From Eutypella sp. D-1 (taxonomy: Eukaryota; Ascomycota; Sordariomycetes; Xylariales; Diatrypaceae), in NCBI GenBank assembly GCA_023313575.1, contig JAJTTP010000001.1, forward strand, positions 5,580,001 through 5,644,000: a stretch of 64,000 nt of DNA. The letters are read 5' to 3'. A program made the translations under genes and the position numbers. Positions 25,679 to 35,935 of this stretch are shown here, in pieces. Under the pieces are notes generated by a model, which saw only the letters and a program-made list of their open reading frames with translations, did not search any database and was not told the origin of the DNA. Within the stretch, counting starts at the first letter, position 1. Every line of letters starts with the position of its first letter.

Positions 25679-27250
25679 TCATTCGTCCTCGTCCCCGTCC
25701 TGCACCCAGGTGACGCCGAGCATGAGGCTCTGGTAGAACTTGCCGCCGCCGACGATGCCGGGGTAGAAGTTGTCGTTGAAGATGCCGCCGGCGCCGGAGC
25801 GCTTCTTCCAGACAGTCTCGCCGGTCCGCCAGTCGAGAGCGATGAAGGACCAGGAGTAATTGCCCTCGTCCTCGGCGAGCGCGATGTCCTGGACGTAGCC
25901 GTAGAGCAGGCCGGTGGCGGTCGAGAGCTGCGGCACCGACTTGGTCACGAGCGGGATGTCCCAGCGCACGCGGCAGCCGTCGGCGTCGACGTCGATGCGC
26001 TGCACGCCGCCCGCCATCCCGCTCATGTCGTTCCACGCCCCGTTCGTGTTCAGGATCGCTGCCGCCGTCTCCTGGATCTCCGGCTGCCCGTACCCGTTGA
26101 TGATCACCACCCCGTACCCGGCCCCGTCGAAGTGCACCGTCGGCCGGATGTCGTTGAGCCCCGCCCCTTCTTTGAATAACGGCACCTTGCAGTGCAGCTG
26201 ATCCGCTGGGTCTTCTTGCGCTTCTTGGTGCAGCGCGATCAGGTGGATCTGCCCGTCGGCATTGTCGGTCGTGACGACGTAGTCGCCGCCGAGCAGCGCG
26301 GGCGTGGCGCCGCCGCCGCGCGACAGCGCGGTGTCCTTGGGCCGGGATCCCGCGTCGTACTGGGCGCGCCAGACGGTGGTGACGGCGTCGCTGCCGGGGG
26401 TGGCGGTAGTCAGCGCGTGCACGTAGCCGACGGTGCTCGAGGTGCCGTTGAGCGGGCCCGTGACCACGTACGCCGTCGTGCCGTTGACCGAGATCCCGTT
26501 CTCGATCTGCTGGTCCGCCAGGTGCGTCGCGTGCACCGCTCCCCCGGGCTCCACGTACCCGATCGTCGCCGACGCCTGCTGGCCCAGCGGCGTGCTCGGC
26601 AGCCACCCGCTCGTGAACCACACGTTGCCCGCCGCGTCGAACATGCTGTTCAGCAGCGTCTCGCCCTCGCGGATCGCCCCGCTGACGTCGATCTGCCGCG
26701 TCAGCGTCAGCGTCACCTCCCCCGTACCGTCGACGTCGTCTTCGCGCTGCACCAGGTAGATGGTGCCGGACAAGCCCGCGATCAGCAGTACGTTGTCGTC
26801 GAGCCGCTGCGACATGTACCCGAGACTCAGGTACTCGGTGCGGTTCTCGGGGAACCACTCGGCGAGCGCCTCGAGCGTGTCCGGGTCGTACGCCCCGAGC
26901 CCGATGCGCGGCGAAGCCGGGTTCGTGATGTCCGCGCGTCCGCCCGACAGCGTGCCCTCCGGCCCCCACAACATCACACCTATGATCTGCTGCGCGCTTC
27001 GGGCCTCTGGCGCCCGCCCCAACGGCCCCGCTGCGTCCGTGCTCCCCGTGTTCCCGCTGTCCCCGTGCATCAGCACCGTCGCCGGCTCGAACTGGATCTT
27101 TGGCCGCAGCGCGTCGCCCGCTGCTGGCGCCCCCGCGTAGTCGTCGCCCTTGGGGATCTGCGAACTTATCAGCGGCAGCGGCTTCAGCGCCGCCGCTCCC
27201 GCGCTGCAGAGCTGGAGCGCCAGCAGCAGCGAGTTCTTGGTCCTCATCAT
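25679..27250 (-). CDS. Secreted protein with quinoprotein-like beta-propeller repeats, function unknown
   Basis: Intronless 523 aa gene that starts with two adjacent Met codons. The N-terminus (MMRTKNSLLLALQLCSAGAAALKP) is a classical signal peptide with likely cleavage after the Ala run. The rest is built of repeated beta-strand blocks of the propeller kind, for example NVLLIAGLSGTIYLVQ, GNVWFTSGW, DNADGQIHLIALHQE, GLLYGYVQDIAL and a near C-terminal YSWSFIALDWRTGETVWKK. This last block resembles the Trp-containing blade motif of PQQ-type quinoproteins. Asn-glycosylation sequons (NRT, NGT, NGTSS, NYS) support secretion. I cannot name a reaction and saw no complete cofactor site. It converges on the acyl-CoA dehydrogenase. 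Coding DNA is very GC-rich, so the long frames overlapping it on the plus strand are probably spurious. Confidence 0.75.
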   Translation of the reverse strand: MMRTKNSLLLALQLCSAGAAALKPLPLISSQIPKGDDYAGAPAAGDALRPKIQFEPATVLMHGDSGNTGSTDAAGPLGRAPEARSAQQIIGVMLWGPEGTLSGGRADITNPASPRIGLGAYDPDTLEALAEWFPENRTEYLSLGYMSQRLDDNVLLIAGLSGTIYLVQREDDVDGTGEVTLTLTRQIDVSGAIREGETLLNSMFDAAGNVWFTSGWLPSTPLGQQASATIGYVEPGGAVHATHLADQQIENGISVNGTTAYVVTGPLNGTSSTVGYVHALTTATPGSDAVTTVWRAQYDAGSRPKDTALSRGGGATPALLGGDYVVTTDNADGQIHLIALHQEAQEDPADQLHCKVPLFKEGAGLNDIRPTVHFDGAGYGVVIINGYGQPEIQETAAAILNTNGAWNDMSGMAGGVQRIDVDADGCRVRWDIPLVTKSVPQLSTATGLLYGYVQDIALAEDEGNYSWSFIALDWRTGETVWKKRSGAGGIFNDNFYPGIVGGGKFYQSLMLGVTWVQDGDEDE

Positions 27251-29290
27251 GTTTTTGAGGGGGAAATAAGGTAGAGGGATGGGTCGACTGAGGTAGGAGG
27301 AAAGTGTTGACTACTGTCCCTGATTTGTGCTCAATCCGACCTCACGAGGAAGTTGGGCGAGGTGGTGCTTCTTATACGATCCGGTTGTTGGGCGGATGAC
27401 CTTGTATGGTGACACCCATATTCGCCTCCCCCTGCTGCCATGCCTTACAAGTCACGCCAGGATCGAGAAGGATGTAGGTTCTGTAGGGCTGTGCGTTCTC
27501 CCCAGTCTAGTAGTCCACTTGGGTGCAAATCCAGCTGTCTTTTTGGAATAGTGTGGAGAGCCATGCCAGCTAGCCTGCCACCGCATCGGGCGGCACGGTG
27601 ATCGTCATCAGTGGGCTTGCCGGGTTTGTCAGTTGGCCGTCTTATATCCTACATGTCTCAAAGGCAGCGCCGTTCAAAGTCGTATTCATTATATATCAGT
27701 TTACAAGTCGATGAGCATTAAGTGTGTTCCGGTGACTAGCTATGTCTTTTGTTTTTTATGTACTGCGTCGCGGTCCAAATAATGTACAATGTTGCCGAGA
27801 CTTCTAGTACTGCTAAGTAATTACAAACGCTCTTCGAAGACGCTGGGACATAGGTGCAGAAGGAGCGCCAAGCCAATATTCTAGTTGGCCATTTGAATCC
27901 TTCCTACCTACCCACTGGCCTGGTTGCAGCATGCGGAGTCCACGGAAATTATCCCTCTACAATATCCTCATGGGAGTTGAATAACGTAGTTTTACGATGG
28001 TCTCGAGTGCCTATAAGGTTACATTTATGCATGGTATTTGGAGGGTGAACAATCCCGTCATAAGAGCCCAATCATGCAGGGGAGATTCCTAGAATGTGAT
28101 CAGTTCGAAGATCACCCCACAGCCAATTGTATCGACTCCCCCTCCCGTGCTTTCAATGGCGTTAGACACCCAAAGGCATGATACCATACGGATACTTCCG
28201 GGAAAGGCTGGGGTTTTGTTTCTAGACAGAGCTTGCCAATCTATCAACACGATTAAAATCTAGTGACGATTCTACGGCTTCAATGTAATTATAATCAAAG
28301 ATGTGAGGGTATTTTCACATACCGAGGCCTACGTAGTACATAGTCCGAACCCAAGATCCGCATGCGATACCGAGTCCCAGGAGGTCGGAGGTGGCATAAT
28401 GCCTATGATTCCCCCCTCAAGCCCCTCAAAGTGCTCGTGGAGAACGGGATCGCCAGACACACCTAGAACTTCATGAAACTTGGAACGAAGGCGACTTGCT
28501 ACATCTCCTTGGGAATGTATTGCGTTGAAAGATGCCATTATTCCTATGCAGTAGAGCTTCGGAGCTAAGATTGGCCCGCCCTACTAACTCCGATCCCCCC
28601 CCTATTCTGGGCCCCACTAAAGGGGGTTCAGAACGTAACACAATCAGCTTGCGAAACACTGCTGGGATAGGTATCGATAAATATGTTGGTCATAACAGAT
28701 TCTCTTTTCATTTCTTATGCGTGATATCACTTCTCATTATTATCACTTGCACTGTTCCAATTCCGAGCTAAGACTCAAGATGAAAGCCTTTCGTTTCCTC
28801 TCCTCAATACACCTAAACTCATTATCTAAGCTATGTGGCTCACTACTGCAGCTGTATTGATGTCAAGTGCAGTCCACCACTCTAAATGACCCCTCAGTTC
28901 TGAATTATTGTCTCGAGTCAATCGTCAAGTATAATTGGTAATAAGCTCCACTACCTACGATAGTTGTGGGCGTGCATGGGATATTTTGAAACTTCAACTT
29001 ATAAGGCGGGCGGGCATCAAAACCAGACCTGGACCATGTATAGTATGGATTAGACAACTAATCTACCCCCATCCACCTGCTACGTCTTTTCAATTATTCC
29101 AACGTGTTCCTGCATCAAATGACAGCATCCTAATTGTGGCTTGCTTTGTGGCCAACTAGGACCAATTGCGATTTCAGGTCCGAACCCCACCAACAAAGCA
29201 CAGTTGTAGCCTACAGCCACTTACTGCGCTCGTCCATCTCGGTATCAGAAGGGACATAATAAGTATTCGCATAGTGGCCTCGGCGTTTAT
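27251..29290. other. Intergenic with one weak open frame
   Basis: No confident gene. A minus-strand frame at 28329-28538 (69 aa, with segments such as SRLRSKFHEVLGVSGDPVLHEHFEGLEGG) has a protein-like composition but matches nothing I recognise. It may be a small gene, an exon relic or chance. Confidence 0.4.
28329..28538 (-). CDS. Possible small hypothetical ORF or exon relic
   Basis: A 69 aa frame with a balanced amino-acid composition, including SRLRSKFHEVLG and HEHFEGLEGGIIGIMPPP. There is no domain, signal peptide or membrane segment. It lies about 0.75 kb downstream of the P450 stop on the same strand. It could be a remnant of an eroded gene. Nothing beyond the open frame supports it. 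Confidence 0.15.
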   Translation of the reverse strand: MASFNAIHSQGDVASRLRSKFHEVLGVSGDPVLHEHFEGLEGGIIGIMPPPTSWDSVSHADLGFGLCTT

Positions 29291-31139
29291 CTACTTTTGA
29301 GAAACCCTTTGAAGGCGAACCTCCAAGCCATTTGGCCTAAGCGTCAAAGATGGGTTTTCAACTTTGAACGGCTTCTCGACGCTGAGGAACCGGTACTTGC
29401 GGACTATCTCCACGAATATAGTCTTGATCTCCAGGTACGCGAACTGGCGCCCCACGCAGATCCGCGGGCCGTTGGAGAAAGCCTCGAAGGCATACGGCGA
29501 TAGCTGTTCGCCCACTAGCCGCTCCCACCGAGTGGGGTCTATCTCGTCCGCATCCGGACCCCAGATCCTTGGGTTCCGCTGCGGCACGGCTGGGACGATA
29601 TCGAAGGTCGTCCCCTTGGGTATCGTAATCCCCTGGATAGTCATATTCTCCATTGCTTGGCGATGGAGCGTCGTAGCTAGAGACCCTGTTAGCTAGTGCA
29701 GACATAGCTAGAAAGGAATAGCGGAACAAACCTGGAGATAGTACTCGGAGAGTTTCTTTGATGAAATGATCGAGATAAGGCAACTTATCGATCTCGGTAT
29801 AAGTTGGCGCCGGCACTTCTTCCACCAATGTCTCGATCTCTTCACGCAGTTTGGACTGGATGTCTTTTCTCGTCGCCATGATGTATACACCCCAGGAGAG
29901 GACATTGGCCGAAGTGTCATGCCCGGCAGCCATGAATTGGAGTAACTAGTCATTTTTGTTATAATTGTGCCCCTGCCTCAGAGTCTTGGTACAAGGAGAG
30001 CAAACTTACGTGTCCTACGAATTCTTTCTCCGCGAGCTCTTCTGAAGGTCCACTTGATATGCCCTCCTCGACCAGGAATGTGAGCAGATCACGAGATTCG
30101 TTGTGATCGTATTTACTGGCCAACATGGCCTCCATAACCTGACGATAGCGGTCGCGGATCATGCATTTGAGTGTTTCCGCCAGCCAATTAGTAGCGAAGT
30201 GAAAGTCACGGTTCTCCTGAATCGGTATCCACCGTGTGGGGAAGAATGCATTGGCAAACAGGAGTGCTTTCCCAATCTGGTTTTGGGCAAAGGTCACACA
30301 GTATGCCTGATGGAATGAGTACTCTTTCTCCTCAGAGCTCGGCTCGTGATCCCTGGAAGCCTGTTCGACGAAGATGGTAGACTTAACGTTCGCCAAGTCA
30401 ACCCCCAGGGTCGTAGCCCCTATAATGTCAAGCGTAGCCTTGGAAAAAGTATCCGTGCAGTCTATGACACCTGTATTACCGTCCTCGCCTATGTAAATAG
30501 CACGGTCAAACAAGTCGCTAATGTCTTTGGCCTTGGCGTGGAATATGGGCTCGAGTTTGCGTATGTTGTTCAGGGAGAATGGACCTGCCAGCATCTTCCG
30601 TGCAGCACGATGAGCGTCGCCCTCCATCGACAAAACACCCCTACCTATCATAGACTCGACCATCCGGAGCCAGCGTTCTGGTTTATGGAAGGAGTAGCAC
30701 TTTGTCTGAAGGAGTTCCTGATGACTCTCAAGGTTATTGCAGACGAGAACCTCGGTGTTTGCGAAGGTGAGGTAGCGGATCAGCGGGGCGTCTGGATATT
30801 CCTTCATCCACTTGATATATAGTGAAGTGGGAGTCTCGGCCCTGAGAAGGTTGATAAATTGACCGAAGAAGAAGTGGCTGTCCTAGAATCAGTGTTAGAC
30901 TACTATCCTAAGTAATGGAAGCAGGTGTGTATGCTGACACTTGGGCCCGGGAGGTGGCGGAGAGGAGAAAAGTATCTGTGGTAGAGGAACACTCGGTAGA
31001 ATTTGATGGCCAGGTACTGAACCAAGAAGAAAGCTCCTGCTGTCTTAGAAACATCATGTCTGATTATATCTTGACCTAATAGAAAGACCAACGTCGCGGT
31101 CTCGAGCAAGGCAAGCCCACCACAGATTACAATATCCAT
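29291..31139 (-). CDS. Cytochrome P450 monooxygenase
   Basis: Four exons on the minus strand, 31139-30939, 30882-30010, 29945-29732 and 29676-29291, give 557 aa with all phases closing. Donors two and three are GTAAGT and GTTTGT. The first donor reads GTCAGC, which is weak, so that junction is the least certain. Two hydrophobic N-terminal helices precede the Pro-rich hinge RHLPGPS, placing it in the ER membrane. The I-helix oxygen-binding motif is AAGHDTS (364-370), the K-helix ExxR is ETLR (422-425) and the heme loop is FSNGPRICVGRQ with Cys503 as ligand. Also seen are FDIVPAVPQRNPRIWGPDADEIDPTRW and the C-terminal SLTLRPNGLEV. It needs a CPR partner and O2. The substrate is unknown, and no neighbouring biosynthetic backbone gene is visible. 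A dispersed repeat lies about 0.44 kb upstream of its start. Confidence 0.93.
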
Positions 31140-31579
31140 GGTGTATCTACCAGAGTTGAACAGGTGGCTCGTACAGTTATTCGAAAATCATAAGGTATCA
31201 TGTCAACCTAGCGTTCGACTTTTAGAGACGTAGGATGGAAGCCTGCCTATATATATATATATATATATCCAACGTGTATTTGGTATTGATATATTCTAGC
31301 TAACACATATCTAGAAGACTGTAGTATGAAGTAAAAGCCAGGCTATTCCCTAATGTGAAATCAAGGCCCATCAGGTTTCCGCAATCCAACGTAGCTGTCA
31401 AATATGTTTGGATGGTTGAATTTTCATGTGGCCGATCAAGCACCTGCAGTCATCCAGATTATTCTCGGACATTTTACCCGAACATCCCTTAAGCTTCGGC
31501 TAACAAGTATTGTAAGGGAGGTGGGCAGGGTCTCTTCGGCCAGAGTGTGATATGTCCCGAGAATGCATACTACCTGTAT

Positions 31580-31777
31580 TGTACCTAAGTATGCACATAG
31601 ACATATTCTTACGCAATCAATGTGTAAGAGGCGAGGCTACACTACATATGCGTGCGCCGTTGCGCGTATATAACGCGTATACTTCGTACGTACATATTCA
31701 AGATTTACACTTGACTCGCGATGAACTTACAATTCAATATTTACGTCAAGTACATGGATATGTATGTTGCGCTACCC
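31580..31777 (+). repeat. Dispersed ~200 bp repeat, copy 1
   Basis: Matches the reverse complement of 57544-57750 almost throughout, from TGTACCTAAGTATGCACAT to TGTTGCGCTACCC, with about seven substitutions (six of them transitions) and a few short indels. Sequence outside these limits differs between the two sites. No terminal inverted repeat, target-site duplication or credible conserved frame was seen. Most likely a small non-autonomous mobile element or other dispersed repeat family. Confidence 0.85.
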
Positions 31778-32879
31778 TACGTTTCGGAGACCTTGTTTTA
31801 TTCGAAACCCTCAATAGGTGGCGCTGTATTTACATGGAAGCGTGAACTCGATGTAGGTTGCTAGGCTTCGTCTTCCTTGTTTATAGTTCTACTCCGGTCA
31901 ACGAGCCGATGCAGAGTCTGCATAAAGGTTCCGGTCATCGTGGTGGCGACCCGGGCATAAAGAATGAGCAATTCTCATCACTTGGACATTTCCGACCGGA
32001 AGCCACCCTGCAGCTAATAGCACTTCTATCACATCCCCCTCGCTCATCACGTTCCCACGGAATGGGTGGGCAGATCTTCCAAGGATAAGGCTTGATCTAC
32101 CCGTTCTTTTCAGCTGTACTAATCCACCTGGGAGTGTGATTTCTCGCAGCTAAGACGAGGATAAGCAAGTAATGTGTCATATATCGAGATCATTCGACCA
32201 TGTCCCCAGACATGCAGACAGATAATAAATATCTTAGGCGGTTTGTGGCATATCGAATCAAAAGTCATTTTTGCTTTTTCCTACCTCACTAGTATCTTGG
32301 TATCTTGCCACGTTTTCCTGGACTGTCACTTGAAGGACACTCAGTAAGTTGGGGGGCTACAAGCTCTCTTTCAACCCAGCAACTCGGCATCGGAGAAGCT
32401 CGGTAGACTTGTCAGATATCATTCGAGCTCGCTTATGAAAGGTAGTTTCCGAGGTGGGATGCCACCTCGGGCCGGATACCCAAGGCTTAGTCAAGTTAGA
32501 CTACTAGAACCGTAATATGACATTGTACACATTCTTGCAGAAGCTGAATATTGGAGAATGTGACAAGGCAGCCTATCAGCTTCGAGAGATGCACATGAGG
32601 CGAATTTCTTTTCCCATAATATGGTATAATTGAAAAAGCCACATTCTACAGTAAAGCAATTAGTGCCGATTGAGGATGAGACATCAAGTCATCGACATCG
32701 GGGATCTCCTTCCGCATCAGAGATTCAGCCCGAACAAAGAATTGGACCACTGATAAGCTGAATATTGTTATAGGCTTTATACAGCCCAATCTACAACGGG
32801 TAGATTAAGCGAGATTTCGGCTTGGGCTAATTAACAATGATTATGCATATCATGTAACGTGTACGGGCTGACGCAACCG

Positions 32880-33260
32880 GAGAATCAAATATCGATACAT
32901 CTTTTCTGAGTACCGCTAAGAACGGCAAAGAGGGTTGAAAATGGGGTTAGAGCCCTAGAGAGCGAATCAGAATATCGAATAAGGGCGGTGGGCATGACAA
33001 TAGGTGTTGACTGATCAGAACCGATCAAAGAAGGAGGCCTAAGAACAAGCCACCGGCGGATGAGTGTGATATAATGGAAGACAAGCCAATGGATTTGTTG
33101 AGATAGCCGACGATAGGGGATAGAGCTAGGCCGAAGGGCGAAGACCTGAATGTGACGACACAAGCAAAGGGTGCCAATAAGAGCGCCTAGCCCTAACCCC
33201 CAAGTCGAGATCGATTGTGGAAATACTACAGAATAATCTTGCTACTATGGTCGTTTGAAG
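32880..33260 (-). pseudogene. Possible degraded membrane-protein gene fragment
   Basis: On the minus strand, successive frames read hydrophobic, helix-like segments: TWGLGLGALIGTLCLC in one frame, then LALSPIVGYLNKSIGL and SAGGLFLGLLL in another. This is what a frameshifted transporter (for example of the major facilitator type) could look like. The impression rests on composition only. The segment is short, and chance hydrophobicity is a real alternative. Confidence 0.2.
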
Positions 33261-33832
33261 AAGCCCAGTTGTTGTGGTCCTAACAAGGTGAAGTCTGGTG
33301 AGAAGGGCACGAGGCAACATAAGTCTTTCCCACTCAAAGGCTATGGACTTGATGCAGAAGCCGATGTTCTCAAGATGAGTCGTACCATCAAGGCGGCACA
33401 AACAAATTCGTTAATCAACGGGCTTCTCTTTGGCCAAGTAACGGCGGCTTTCACGAGCACACCTCAATGTACATGTTATTGTGTTGATCAAAGGGAGGGG
33501 GAGGCATTGTTTCTTGGTGTAGAGTAAATAGGCTGGACCGAGACTTGAACATCGGGACTGTTCATCCCATACAACGGCATTGTTGAAAGCATTGTTCCAA
33601 GAACTACTAAATATGGCCAATATACTTTCATTGTTCCGTACAGCATCGGCTCAATTATATATATCGCATGCTCTACTGCCCTAGATTGGTTGTATTTGCT
33701 CATTCCACAGAGAAAACACACACACACACAAACACATACATACACACATATACACACCGAATCACTCACTGATAGCTTCCGAATATCAATCATCACCGAT
33801 TTTTCGAGACGCCCTACAATCTGTTATCCGTC

Positions 33833-35935
33833 ATGGACGATCTCCGCACGCAGTACAGAGACAGCGAGCCGAAGTCGGATAGCAGCTCAGACGGGGACAT
33901 CGCCGCTCCACCGCCCACTCTCAACGTCAGCCCCAGCCGGCAGCCGGCCAATCAGGGGCAGGCGCAGTCCTGGGTGCCTCAGCCGGCGAACACAAACACG
34001 GACCGGCTCCGGAAGCACGTCGAGGATGTCGAGATCAACGGGTTGTCAACCGTGAACAACAAGCTGGACCAGATCCTAGCTCAGCTTTTGGACCTTAAGG
34101 AGGGAAAGTCGCCCGCGCTGGCCGCAGCGGCAGCGGAAAGCGTCAAGAACAGCGGCCAGTTCCTCACTCCCCAGGACCGAGCCGAGGCGGAACGTCTTCG
34201 CGAACAGGACGTAGTGCAAGAGGGCGACTCAGTGGCGGCGGCGGTGAACAACGTCGAGCTAGCTAGGCTTAAGGAGAAACTCTCGGAATCCCAAAAGGAG
34301 GCCAAAAAAGCAATTTGGACCAGTGAAGTCTTTGAGAGGCGTCTTAAGAAGGTGACTCAGGAGCGGGACAACGCTAAGGCGCAGATCGCCGCCCACGACA
34401 AGGCAGACGAGGAAGCTACGGCTCGTTGGACGGCCCAGGTGGAAGATCTAAACACCCAGCTGGAACAGACACAGACCAAACTTGAGAATACCATCCACGA
34501 GCTTAATGAGACGGAGCAGGAACTGCTCGAGGAGAAGGAGCGGACCCAGCGTGCCGAAGAGCGCCGACGTGTCCTTTTCGATGAAGTCCAGGAGGTAAAA
34601 GGAAATATCCGCGTCATGTGCCGAGTGCGGCCCGCACCTGAGGACACGCCGGAGGAAGAGCTGCTTGACTTCGGCGAACCCGAGCCCGGTGAGTTCAACG
34701 ACGAGTGGGGACGGCTCACCCTGCACACGACGCGCAAGGCCGCCCTTGGTGACGTAAAGGAGGCTAGGAAGTTCGAATTCGAGCGCGTGTTCGGGCAGGA
34801 TGCGACCAACGATGACGTCTTTGGCGAGATCAGCGAACTCGTGCAGTCCGCCATGTACGGAAAGAAGGTGACTTGTTTCTGTTACGGACAAACTGGGTCG
34901 GGGAAGACGCACACGATGATGGGTACGCCTGATGACCGTGGTATTATTCCAAAGACCATTCAGATGCTGTTCGACGCCGCGGATGAACAGGTATATACTT
35001 TCGCCCACACCATCAAGATCTCCGTGATTGAGATCTATCAAGACACTATACACGACTTGCTGCAGTATCCTCTCGGGGGGCAGAAGGTGGTAGTGCGAAA
35101 CCGGAACCAGGCCGTGCAGACTGTCATTGCGAACGTGTCCGAGGCCACGGACCTCCTAAGCCAAGCGTCGCAGTACCGCGCAACAGCGTCGACCAATATG
35201 AACGAGCAGTCATCGCGATCGCACCTCATCATCACGTTCCAGATCACGCGCGGCCCAGGCTTAAACCTAGACGGGCCCACGATCACGGGTACGTTGAACC
35301 TGATCGACCTCGCGGGATCGGAGCGCACGGCGTCGGGCGGTGCCACCGGCACGCAAATGCGCGAGGGTGTCGCCATCAACTCGGATCTCCTCGGCCTCAA
35401 CAAGGTAATTACTGCGCTGGCGGCCGGCACCCACGTGACGTACGACTCGGCACTTACCAAGACCCTCAGAGACTCTCTCAGTGAGGGATGCCGTGCGCTC
35501 ATGTTCGTGATGGTGTCTCCGTTCAGCCGGGACCAGACCCAGACCGTCCAAACGCTCGACAAGGGCGCCGAGGCTACCAAGGCCAAGATCAACTCGCTCA
35601 GCCGCGGCACCAGAAAGTCACAGGGCTCCAGGCCCACATCGATACCGTCTCGTACCTCCACCTCCACAACTACCAACCCGGCGAACCAAACTCCCAGGAG
35701 AGACACTAATGCCTCCCTCCTAAGGCCGAGCTCTTCAAGGAGGTCTATCGCGTCAAGCAGTGGAGTCTCGACACCACCAAATTCTTCGAGAAGCAATGCC
35801 ATCCTAACGCCAAGTTCTTCTAGAAGATCTCCGCTTCGACCTTCTCCAAGCACCTCGGAACCCTCGGGAGCCTCGATCGGACTATCTCCCAGGATTGCTC
35901 CCAAATCGGCTTCTTCTCCTCGATCACGGCCGTAA
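33833..35935 (+). CDS. Kinesin-14-like C-terminal motor protein (divergent, with Ser-rich tail)
   Basis: Intronless, 700 aa. Residues 1-130 are disordered; a charged coiled coil (about 145-255) precedes the motor, as in minus-end-directed kinesin-14 (Kar3/KlpA). The motor starts at GNIRVMCRVRP (257-267) and has the P-loop GQTGSGKT (352-359), switch I NEQSSRSH (457-464) and switch II DLAGSE (492-497), so nucleotide binding looks intact. The region after switch II is unusual. Where typical motors have a SLSALGDVI-like helix and a PYRNSKLTxLLxDSLGG microtubule-binding loop, this one reads SDLLGLNKVITAL and VTYDSALTKTLRDSLSEG. About 110 Ser/Thr/Pro/Arg-rich residues follow the motor, whereas kinesin-14 proteins normally end soon after it. 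It may be a specialised paralogue rather than the main Kar3; plain KlpA orthologue remains possible. Confidence 0.85.
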   Translation: MDDLRTQYRDSEPKSDSSSDGDIAAPPPTLNVSPSRQPANQGQAQSWVPQPANTNTDRLRKHVEDVEINGLSTVNNKLDQILAQLLDLKEGKSPALAAAAAESVKNSGQFLTPQDRAEAERLREQDVVQEGDSVAAAVNNVELARLKEKLSESQKEAKKAIWTSEVFERRLKKVTQERDNAKAQIAAHDKADEEATARWTAQVEDLNTQLEQTQTKLENTIHELNETEQELLEEKERTQRAEERRRVLFDEVQEVKGNIRVMCRVRPAPEDTPEEELLDFGEPEPGEFNDEWGRLTLHTTRKAALGDVKEARKFEFERVFGQDATNDDVFGEISELVQSAMYGKKVTCFCYGQTGSGKTHTMMGTPDDRGIIPKTIQMLFDAADEQVYTFAHTIKISVIEIYQDTIHDLLQYPLGGQKVVVRNRNQAVQTVIANVSEATDLLSQASQYRATASTNMNEQSSRSHLIITFQITRGPGLNLDGPTITGTLNLIDLAGSERTASGGATGTQMREGVAINSDLLGLNKVITALAAGTHVTYDSALTKTLRDSLSEGCRALMFVMVSPFSRDQTQTVQTLDKGAEATKAKINSLSRGTRKSQGSRPTSIPSRTSTSTTTNPANQTPRRDTNASLLRPSSSRRSIASSSGVSTPPNSSRSNAILTPSSSRRSPLRPSPSTSEPSGASIGLSPRIAPKSASSPRSRP

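Larger units (their letters stand above)
31140..33832. other. Divergent intergenic region with dispersed repeat and possible relics
   Basis: Between the starts of the P450 (-) and the kinesin (+). It contains a TA run near 31247-31268, the dispersed repeat copy at 31580-31777, possible degraded coding sequence on the minus strand around 32880-33260, and CA/TA-rich sequence just upstream of the kinesin (33715-33757). No intact gene is supported. Confidence 0.5.

Noticed and set aside
25644..27274. Long overlapping frames (441 codons on minus in another frame, 360 codons on plus) over the secreted protein gene
   Set aside because: Arg/Gly/Ala/Pro-rich compositional shadows; only the 523-codon frame has a signal peptide and propeller-like strands.
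35038..35904. 288-codon minus-strand frame over the kinesin
   Set aside because: Antisense of the motor domain and tail; no domain of its own.
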